A DNA stretch of 64,000 nt, taken from Conyzicola lurida. Lineage in GTDB: Bacteria; Actinomycetota; Actinomycetes; Actinomycetales; Microbacteriaceae. The stretch is taken from positions 1,860,001 through 1,924,000 of the forward strand of contig NZ_JACHMJ010000001.1 of assembly GCF_014204935.1 (NCBI RefSeq), read 5' to 3'. The position numbers were made by a program, and so were the translations under genes. The notes below the pieces were generated by a model. The model ran no database searches and was not told where the DNA came from. It saw nothing but the letters and a program-made list of their open reading frames with translations. How positions within the stretch are numbered: position 1 is the stretch's first letter; each line of letters begins with the position of its first letter. Shown piece by piece: positions 56,432 through 62,141 of this stretch.

Positions 56432-56487
56432 CGGAATTGTTCGTTCCGGTTTGAAACATAGCAGAAACGGAATGGGTGTGTCCGTTT
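56432..56487 (-). promoter_or_regulatory. Two inverted repeats upstream of the DUF4286-Gfo-SDR operon
   Basis: CGGAA-N7-TTCCG (56432-56448) and AAACGGA-N9-TCCGTTT (56465-56487) lie 19-74 bases upstream of the operon's first start. Both contain CGGAAT and are candidate operators for the adjacent TetR protein, which is encoded next on the same strand. Confidence 0.5.
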
Positions 56488-56509
56488 TTCGAGAGATTAG
56501 TTTTTGGCG

Positions 56510-56527
56510 CTTCGGTGCGCACCGAAG
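56510..56527. promoter_or_regulatory. Perfect 18-bp palindrome
   Basis: CTTCGGTGCGCACCGAAG is self-complementary over its whole length. It lies between the stop of the TetR gene (56595) and the start of the DUF4286-like gene. No T-run follows on either strand, so an operator or processed hairpin is as likely as a terminator. Confidence 0.5.
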
Positions 56528-56594
56528 TTTGGTGTTCGGTGCATGTTGCTCGGGTCGCCGGCGATGGACCTGCTGCGTTGCGCGGCCTCAGGGG

Positions 56595-57206
56595 CTAGCG
56601 CGGCGCCCGGAGCCCGTTGAGGATGACTGCGCAGGTGCGCTCCCACTGGTCAGATGGGGCATGGAAACCGAGACAATCGCCAGCATCGACCGATGCACGA
56701 CTAAGGACGATGAAATCTTGCCAGGTGACATCCGCGCGCAGTACCCCGGCGTCGTGGGCTCGACGCACAATCTGCTGGACGAGCTCTCGTAGAGGACGGG
56801 AGTCATCTCTGATTGCCTCACCCGGGAGGTCAGAATTTGCGGCGAGAAACTCCGCAATGCCCTGGTTCCCTACCTGGGTCTGGCTGAAGAACCTGAAGAA
56901 GGCCACAAGACCGTTCCACGCGTCTGGATCCTCTAGTGAGAGCAGCGCGACGGCCTCGACCTCATCGAGGCCGTCGGCGAGGATGTCGTCGAGTAGGGCC
57001 TCTTTCGATCCGAAACGTCGATATAACGTACCGACGCCCACTTCGGCGCGGGCGGCAATCTCGGCCGCCGTGACGTCGAGGCCCTTCTCCGCGACCAGTT
57101 CCCTCGCGGCAGCCACCAGACGAACTCGGTTTCGCCGGGAGTCGGCCCGCATGTCCGGCTGGCTAATGGCGGTTGTTGTTGCGTCGGGAGCTGGAGCGTC
57201 GGTCAT
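56595..57206 (-). CDS. TetR-family transcriptional regulator (island regulator 2)
   Basis: This 203-residue protein has the TetR HTH in NRVRLVAAARELVAEKGLDVTAAEIAARAEVGVGTLYRRFGSKEALLDDI (residues 25-75) and a C-terminal domain ending RTCAVILNGLRAP, typical of the TetR subgroup with a SCO1712/YbiH-like end. It lies directly upstream of the DUF4286-Gfo-SDR operon on the same strand and probably controls it. Its own promoter region contains two island palindromes (57258 and 57342). Confidence 0.9.
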   Translation of the reverse strand: MTDAPAPDATTTAISQPDMRADSRRNRVRLVAAARELVAEKGLDVTAAEIAARAEVGVGTLYRRFGSKEALLDDILADGLDEVEAVALLSLEDPDAWNGLVAFFRFFSQTQVGNQGIAEFLAANSDLPGEAIRDDSRPLRELVQQIVRRAHDAGVLRADVTWQDFIVLSRASVDAGDCLGFHAPSDQWERTCAVILNGLRAPR

Positions 57207-57257
57207 GCCTTCACCCTAGGCGAGATCGGACGAACGCATTCCGGTCCAGCTGGCTTC

Positions 57258-57273
57258 TCCGTGCTCGCACGGA
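57258..57273. promoter_or_regulatory. Island palindrome site 4 (perfect)
   Basis: TCCGTGCTCGCACGGA is a perfect 7-2-7 inverted repeat, 52 bases upstream of the second TetR gene's start. Confidence 0.65.
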
Positions 57274-57341
57274 GGTCGCGACATCCAATGGGTACATCAC
57301 CGGGAGCACAGCCGTATTAGGTAACGCGAAATGTGAACAGC

Positions 57342-57357
57342 TTGGTGCCCGCACGGA
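57342..57357. promoter_or_regulatory. Island palindrome site 5 (two mismatches)
   Basis: TTGGTGCCCGCACGGA has an intact right heptamer and five of seven matches on the left. Site 4 lies 84 bp (centre to centre) away, eight helical turns. Confidence 0.5.
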
Positions 57358-57422
57358 TGTGTGCACCGGCAAATAGGTCTAAGCCAAGACCCGTCCACGC
57401 ATTTCAGTTCACAAGGCTTTCT

Positions 57423-58106
57423 CTAGCGACTGATCTGTCCGGCGGCCAGGTAAGCGAAGAAGAACGCGACGCCGACCGCGAGCACAACCAGCGCTAGAAG
57501 AACACGGCCGCGCGCGTTGTGGATGCGGTATCTGGCTGTCAGGATCAACAGCACAAGGCCAATGACGGCGATAATCGTCCAGTAAAACCAACCCGTTGTG
57601 TCAGAAATCAAAACGAGACCATAAACACCTTCGCCCACGGCTATTCCCGACAAAATGCCGGACCCGAGAAGTGCCCGCCAGCCATCGCGGTGGAACCAAG
57701 ACGCGGCGACGCCAACAAATGGCCCGACCACAATGCCGATGATGAGGAACAGTGTTTGCTCGTCGGCAGACCCACGTAACCCGGACACAATCTGATAGCC
57801 CAGGACGAGGGCGACGAAGCTGACCGCTCCGAAAACGGCCGACGGTACCGTCCTTGCCCGGCATTCCGCTACGACCATGGCGGTCAACAGCGTCCAGCCC
57901 GATGCCGAGTTCGCGAACGGGCGGAGAACATCTGGCAGGAACGTCTGCGCAAATGACGTCGCTCCCCCAAACAGCGCGCTAGCGGCCGCCACCGCAATGA
58001 GTTGCACTGCAAGCCTCCCCATTGAGGCACTACGGTTGCTGCTCTCATCACCGTGCGACGTGTCAGTCTTCGTCGATTGCGAAATCGACGCACGACTACC
58101 GCTCAT
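57423..58106 (-). CDS. DUF6518-like membrane protein
   Basis: This 227-residue protein has about six membrane spans after a 29-residue polar N-terminus. ALFGGATSFAQTFLPDVLRPFANSASGWTLLTAMVV and AASWFHRDGWRALLGSGILSGIAVGEG resemble the actinobacterial DUF6518 family of unknown function. ATG 58106 is used; Met29 is an alternative. An island palindrome with one mismatch lies 20 bases upstream. It is the last gene before the tRNA end of the island. Confidence 0.7.
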   Translation of the reverse strand: MSGSRASISQSTKTDTSHGDESSNRSASMGRLAVQLIAVAAASALFGGATSFAQTFLPDVLRPFANSASGWTLLTAMVVAECRARTVPSAVFGAVSFVALVLGYQIVSGLRGSADEQTLFLIIGIVVGPFVGVAASWFHRDGWRALLGSGILSGIAVGEGVYGLVLISDTTGWFYWTIIAVIGLVLLILTARYRIHNARGRVLLALVVLAVGVAFFFAYLAAGQISR

Positions 58107-58125
58107 TCCGGCTCAAACTGATTCT

Positions 58126-58141
58126 TCCGTACCCGCACGGA
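58126..58141. promoter_or_regulatory. Island palindrome site 6 (one mismatch)
   Basis: TCCGTACCCGCACGGA differs from the perfect palindrome at one base. It lies 20 bases upstream of the DUF6518-like gene's start, close enough to overlap its promoter or leader. Confidence 0.6.
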
Positions 58142-58382
58142 CCTCGTGGGCGCCGGGAGTTCTTGCCGTCGAAGCTATGGGACAAGGCTGCCGGATCGGG
58201 TTCGGTGCGACACCCCGATGGTGCGAGGTGACTCAGCCGCGCGTGTGCTCAGCCGCGAGGCGGATGGGAAACAGTGATCGTCTCCACGATTCAAGACGCC
58301 TCGGAACCCACTAGTTTCGAGACAGGCTACGGCGCTTAGCCGCGCGCATCTACGATGCGCCAAACTGTCGATCCCCACAGAA
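58142..58382. other. Island right end without recognisable gene
   Basis: No frame with natural composition is visible between the last island gene's upstream region and the terminator that precedes the tRNA 3' end. No integrase remnant is seen. Confidence 0.5.
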
Positions 58383-58426
58383 AAACGGCCATTCCGTCAT
58401 CCTCGCGGATTCTGAAATGGCCGTTT
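58381..58426 (-). terminator. Island-borne terminator downstream of tRNA-Ala
   Basis: AAACGGCCATT (58383-58393) and AATGGCCGTTT (58416-58426) form an 11-bp stem. In the minus direction the hairpin is followed by TTTTT. It lies 18-60 bases past the tRNA 3' end and would replace the terminator displaced to 41473. Confidence 0.82.
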
Positions 58427-58441
58427 GACCTGCTATTTTTC

Positions 58442-58477
58442 TGTGGATCCAAGGGGATTCGAACCCCTGACCCCCTG
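58442..58477 (-). repeat. attL-like tRNA-Ala 3' end (36-bp direct repeat, copy 2)
   Basis: This copy is identical to 41527-41562. It is part of the intact tRNA gene and marks the right boundary of the island. Confidence 0.88.
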
Positions 58478-58517
58478 CATGCCATGCAGGTGCGCTACCG
58501 GGCTGCGCCATGGACCC
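58444..58517 (-). tRNA. tRNA-Ala (anticodon GGC)
   Basis: This 74-nt cloverleaf has acceptor GGGTCCA/TGGATCC, D-arm GCGC-loop-GCGC, anticodon stem CCTGC/GCAGG with loop ATGGCAT (anticodon GGC), variable GGGTC, T-arm AGGGG-TTCGAAT-CCCCT, and discriminator A. CCA is not encoded. The last 34 bases plus two following bases recur at 41527-41562, so the gene is the attachment site of the island. Confidence 0.95.
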
Positions 58518-58809
58518 ATGTTTTCTTTCCGATCGCTCGAAAAGGCAACTTGTAAAGATTACTACATCAATTCGGGCCCGTGGACCGCTTTCGACCGCCC
58601 ATCACGAAAATCCCCGGCAAATCGCCGAAAAAATCATGGAGAACGAATATCCAGCGGATGCCGCGACGACCCTCCCCCGGCGGAACACGCGTGAGCCTGG
58701 CTGCCACCCTGTGCGCCACGGTACGACCCCGAGCCGCCCGTCTCCCGATCCGTCCCCGCAGGCGGGCGCCTGCCGGCGTACACGGACCGACGAGAACGGG
58801 GTCCTAACG
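58518..58809. other. Intergenic region between tRNA-Ala and met operon
   Basis: About 290 bases without a supportable gene. It must contain the promoter of the leftward-transcribed tRNA within the AT-rich part (58518-58650), but no consensus pair is convincing. Confidence 0.5.
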
Positions 58810-58847
58810 ACGGATGCCCGCCCTGCCGAAGCAGGACGGGCATCCGT
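58810..58847 (-). terminator. Terminator of the metNIQ operon
   Basis: ACGGATGCCCG (58810-58820) pairs with CGGGCATCCGT (58837-58847), and an inner CCTGC/GCAGG stem with a 4-base CGAA loop extends the hairpin. It lies 14 bases past the metQ stop. No T-run is present. Confidence 0.75.
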
Positions 58848-58860
58848 GTGTCTGGAGAGA

Positions 58861-59697
58861 CTACGAGACGGGGACGACGAGGCCGCCCCAGGTGTCGTTG
58901 ATGTACTCGGCCGTCTCATCCGAGGTCAGCAGCTCGAAGAGCTTCTCGACGCGGGGGTCGCTCTCGAGTTCCTCGGTCGTGGCGAGCACGTTGACGTACG
59001 GGCTGTCGCTGCCCTCGATGAGGATCGCGTCGTCGGAGGTGAGGCCGGCGGGGAGTGCGAACGAGATAGTGACGAACGCGGTGTCGACGTCGGGGACCGA
59101 CTGCGCGAGGGTCGCGTTCTCGATCTCGACGAACTCGTAGTCGTTCGGGTTCTCGGTGATGTCGGCGAGCGTGGTCGGCTCGTCGGTGGTCTCGATCAGG
59201 CCCTCGGCCGCGAGGATCTTGAGCGCGCGGCCCTCGTTCGTCGGGTCGTTCGGGATGGCGATCTTCGCGCCGTCGTCGAGGTCGTCGAGGCTGTCGATCT
59301 TGTCGCTGTAGAACGCGGCGCTCGGCAGGTAGACTTCGCCGACGCTCACGAGCGAGTCGTTGGACGCCTCGTTGTAGGTGGCGAGGAAGTTCGCGTTCTG
59401 GAAGAGGTTGGCGTCGGTCGACCCGTCGCTCACCGACAGGTTGGGGGTGTTGTAGTCGGTGAAGGGGACGAACTCGATGGTGAGTCCGGCATCCTCGGCG
59501 AGGTTCTCCTGAACCCAGGTCAGGATGTCGCCGGCCGGGGTCTGCAGAGCGCCGACCTTGATCGTGCCGAGGTCCGTGCTGTCGGAGTCGGTCGTCGCGG
59601 CGGGCTCGCTCGAGGCGCAGGCCGAGAGGCCGACGGTGAGGGCGGCGACGGCAACGGCGGCACCAGCAAGGCGCGCGCTGCGGAGGTTGATACGCAT
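58861..59697 (-). CDS. metQ: Methionine ABC transporter substrate-binding lipoprotein MetQ
   Basis: This 278-residue NlpA/MetQ-family binding protein has a signal peptide ending in lipobox LSAC (Cys near residue 27). Family sequence includes EFVPFTDYNTPNLSVSDGSTDANLFQNANFLATYN near residue 75 (VxFxDYxxPNxAL and DxNxFQHxxFL in relatives), AAFYSDKIDSLDDL and IAIPNDPTNEGRALKIL near residue 140. It is the last gene of a metN-metI-metQ operon. It should bind L- or D-methionine, though NlpA relatives bind dipeptides or other ligands too. Confidence 0.93.
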   Translation of the reverse strand: MRINLRSARLAGAAVAVAALTVGLSACASSEPAATTDSDSTDLGTIKVGALQTPAGDILTWVQENLAEDAGLTIEFVPFTDYNTPNLSVSDGSTDANLFQNANFLATYNEASNDSLVSVGEVYLPSAAFYSDKIDSLDDLDDGAKIAIPNDPTNEGRALKILAAEGLIETTDEPTTLADITENPNDYEFVEIENATLAQSVPDVDTAFVTISFALPAGLTSDDAILIEGSDSPYVNVLATTEELESDPRVEKLFELLTSDETAEYINDTWGGLVVPVS

Positions 59698-59769
59698 GAT
59701 TTCTCTTCTCTTGGGGGTGGGGTGATGCAAATAGCGGCCGTGATGCTGACTTCGGCCGCCCGGGTGAAA

Positions 59770-60537
59770 CTAGCGGGCTTCGGCGGCGGCCTTCAGCTCG
59801 AGCGACTCGACCGCTTTGACGCGGCCGGTGTCGGAGGACGTGCGGGCGAAACGCCTCGCGAAGTGCGTGGCGATGGCGGCGAGCGACTGCACGATGATGA
59901 AGATGATGATGATCACGGCGACGATGTGGATCGTCGAGTAGCGCTGGTAGCCGTAGCGGAACGCCACGTCGCCGAGGCCGCCGCCCGCGACGGTCCCGAC
60001 CATCGCCGAGAAGTTGATGATGGATGTCACGGTCGTCGCGAGTCCGAGCAGCATGCTGGGCAGCGCCTCGGGCACGAGCACCTTGCGCACGATCTGCCAC
60101 CGGCTCGCACCCAGCGAGTTCGCCGCCTCGGTGAGCCCCGGGTCGATCTCCTTGAGCGCGATCTCGACCATGCGGGCGAAGAACGGGATGGCGACCAGCG
60201 ACAGTGGCACGATCGCGGCCGTGGATCCGATGAACGTGCCGATGATCAGCCGCGTGAACGGGATCACCGCGATCATCAGAATGATGAACGGGATGGAGCG
60301 GCCGAGGTTGACGATGAAATCGAGCAACCGGTTCACGACCCGGCCGAGCGCACGCGAGCCGAACGGGCTCTCGAACAGTCCGCCCTTCTCCGTGCCGACG
60401 AGCAGGATGCCGAGGGGAAGACCGACGACGATCGTGACGAGCAGCGCGATCGAGACCATGTAGAGCGTCTGCCCGGTGCCGACGATCAAGACGTCGACGA
60501 GGTCGCTCCAGAACTTGGGGTCCGAGGTGTCGTTCAT
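59770..60537 (-). CDS. metI: Methionine ABC transporter permease MetI
   Basis: This 255-residue permease has five or six spans with N-terminal TGQTLYMVSIALLVTIVVGLPLGILLVG, GRSIPFIILMIAVIPFTRLIIGT near residue 88 and the ATPase-contact loop EAANSLGASRWQIVRKVLVPEALPSMLLGL near residue 145, followed by SAMVGTVAGGGLGDVAFRYGYQRY. These are textbook MetI features. A charged 30-residue tail is present. It overlaps metN by four bases. Confidence 0.95.
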   Translation of the reverse strand: MNDTSDPKFWSDLVDVLIVGTGQTLYMVSIALLVTIVVGLPLGILLVGTEKGGLFESPFGSRALGRVVNRLLDFIVNLGRSIPFIILMIAVIPFTRLIIGTFIGSTAAIVPLSLVAIPFFARMVEIALKEIDPGLTEAANSLGASRWQIVRKVLVPEALPSMLLGLATTVTSIINFSAMVGTVAGGGLGDVAFRYGYQRYSTIHIVAVIIIIFIIVQSLAAIATHFARRFARTSSDTGRVKAVESLELKAAAEAR

Positions 60538-61544
60538 GCTGCGGCTCCCGCGGTCGTGGTGGGCGTCACGGTCTCGACGAGGAGACCCTGGCGGCGAAGG
60601 TCGGCGATGGCGGCGGCGATCGTCTCCGGCGAGCCGGGAAGCTCGAGCCGGGTGCGGCCGGCCTGGCTGCCCGCGATCGTCTCGATCGTGGCGCCGAGGA
60701 TACTGACGTCGATCGCGTACTCGCGGGCGAGCTGTGCGATCACCGGCCGGTCGGCGAGTCCGCCGCTGAAGGTGATGTCGATGACCGTGCCGGTCGTGCC
60801 GGCCGGCACCTCGCCGAGCGGGAAGAGTTCGTGGGCGAGACGCGAACCGGGCTTCGAGATGAGCTCGACGAGCTTGCCCTGTTCGGCGATGCGGCCGCCC
60901 TCGATGAGCGCAGCGGAGTCGCAGATGGCCTTGACCACGTCCATCTCGTGGGTGATGAGCAGTACGGTGAGGCCGAGCTCCCGGTTGATGGTCTTGAGCA
61001 GGTCGAGGATCGAGCGTGTGGTCTCGGGGTCGAGCGCGCTCGTCGCCTCGTCGGAGAGCAGCACGCTCGGGCGGGTGGCGAGCGACCGGGCGATGCCGAT
61101 CCGCTGCTTCTGACCGCCGGAGAGCTGCGCCGGGTACGCGTTCGCCTTGTCGGAGAGGCCGACGAGCTCGAGGATCTCCCCCGCGCGACTGCGTCGCTCT
61201 TTGCCGTCGACGCCCACGACCTCGAGCGCGAGCTCGACATTGCCCTGCACGGTGCGGCTGGAGAGCAGGTTGAAGTGCTGGAAGATCATGCCGATGCCCT
61301 GGCGCGCGATCCGGAGATCCTTCGCCCCCAGGGAGGTCAACTCTCTGCCGTCGACAGTGATGCGGCCGGAGTCGGGACGCTCCAGCAGGTTGACCGTGCG
61401 GATGAGCGTACTCTTGCCCGCGCCGCTCTGGCCGACGACACCGTAGATCTCGCCGCGGCCCACCTCGAGGCTGACGTCGTCGAGGGCGAGGGTGTGGCTG
61501 GCGGCAGTCCCGAAGGACTTGCTGACGTGATCGATCGAAATCAT
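60534..61544 (-). CDS. metN: Methionine ABC transporter ATP-binding protein MetN with NIL domain
   Basis: This 336-residue ATPase has Walker A GQSGAGKST near residue 39, Q-loop MIFQHFNLL near residue 87, signature LSGGQKQR near residue 141, Walker B VLLSDEATSALDPET near residue 161 and H-loop ITHEMDV near residue 197. The C-terminal 90 residues form the NIL (ACT-like) domain that binds methionine and inhibits transport when methionine is abundant. It heads the metNIQ operon. Upstream lies a short palindrome. Confidence 0.96.
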   Translation of the reverse strand: MISIDHVSKSFGTAASHTLALDDVSLEVGRGEIYGVVGQSGAGKSTLIRTVNLLERPDSGRITVDGRELTSLGAKDLRIARQGIGMIFQHFNLLSSRTVQGNVELALEVVGVDGKERRSRAGEILELVGLSDKANAYPAQLSGGQKQRIGIARSLATRPSVLLSDEATSALDPETTRSILDLLKTINRELGLTVLLITHEMDVVKAICDSAALIEGGRIAEQGKLVELISKPGSRLAHELFPLGEVPAGTTGTVIDITFSGGLADRPVIAQLAREYAIDVSILGATIETIAGSQAGRTRLELPGSPETIAAAIADLRRQGLLVETVTPTTTAGAAA

Positions 61545-61634
61545 GCTCTACCCGGGTTCGTGCGTGCTACGGAACGTCACGCGACGGCGGGCGACGGAAT
61601 GGCTCAGTGTGACCGGAACGACTCCGGCAGAACA

Positions 61635-61651
61635 AATCGGTGTTACCGATT
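61635..61651 (-). promoter_or_regulatory. Palindrome upstream of metN
   Basis: AATCGGT-GTT-ACCGATT is a perfect inverted repeat with 7-bp arms, 91 bases upstream of metN and 46 bases past the rsfS stop. TGTTAC recurs just to its right. It may be an operator for a methionine-related regulator or a short terminator of rsfS. Confidence 0.45.
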
Positions 61652-61696
61652 GTTACGGTACGCGTCATCCGCCGTTATGTAGACGACGTATGTCAA

Positions 61697-62104
61697 CTAC
61701 TCGGCGGCCTCGGTGGCCGGTTCCGTCTCGACGGACTCGGCAGCGCTCGCGACGTTGAGGGTTATCGTCGGGCAGTCCTTCCAGAGGCGCTCGAGCGAGT
61801 AGTACATGCGGTCGTCCTCATGGAAGACGTGGACGATGACGTCGCCGAAGTCGAGGAGGATCCAGCGACCCTCCGCGCGGCCTTCACGGCGCAGCGTCTT
61901 GGCACCGGCCTCGAGCATCTTGTCCTCGATCTCGCCGGCGATGGCGACGACGTTACGTTCGTTACGGCCGGTGGCGATCAGGAAGACATCGGTGAGGGGA
62001 AGCGGGCCGGACACGTCGAGGGCGACGAGGTCTTCGGCCTGCTTGGAGTCGGCGGCGAGAGCCGCCACGTTGACGAGTTCGCGCGCGCGAGGAGAAGCAG
62101 TCAC
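61697..62104 (-). CDS. rsfS: Ribosomal silencing factor RsfS
   Basis: This 135-residue protein of the RsfS/Iojap family binds ribosomal protein L14 (uL14) and blocks subunit joining under starvation. Conserved stretches are VALDVSGPLPLTDVFLIATGRNERNVVAIAGEIEDKM near residue 25 and WILLDFGDVIVHVFHEDDRMYYSLERLWKDCP near residue 80. GTG 62104 has AAGGA five bases upstream and gives the usual N-terminus. The 25-residue acidic tail is common in actinobacteria. It follows the long low-complexity gene by 37 bases on the same strand. Confidence 0.96.
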   Translation of the reverse strand: MTASPRARELVNVAALAADSKQAEDLVALDVSGPLPLTDVFLIATGRNERNVVAIAGEIEDKMLEAGAKTLRREGRAEGRWILLDFGDVIVHVFHEDDRMYYSLERLWKDCPTITLNVASAAESVETEPATEAAE

Positions 62105-62141
62105 TGGGTCCTTTTGGAGTGGGGTGAAGAGAAGTTCACGA

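Larger units (their letters stand above)
41527..58477. mobile_element. Putative 16.9-kb genomic island integrated at tRNA-Ala(GGC)
   Basis: The interval is flanked by the two copies of the 36-bp tRNA-Ala 3' repeat. The right copy belongs to the complete tRNA gene. Cargo includes two TetR and one large LuxR-type regulator, oxidoreductases, hydrolases and small membrane proteins. No integrase, excisionase, relaxase or transposase was found, so the element is either a decayed integrative element or was mobilised in trans. Repeat identity and position are seen; mobility is inferred. Confidence 0.75.

Noticed and set aside
58518-58809. Coding frames between tRNA-Ala and metQ
   Set aside because: The open frames here run into and antisense to the met operon and have unnatural composition; no start with a ribosome-binding site.
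61545-61696. SAM riboswitch upstream of metN
   Set aside because: The gap is only about 150 bases and I could not build the multi-helix SAM fold or find its conserved core; only a simple palindrome is visible.
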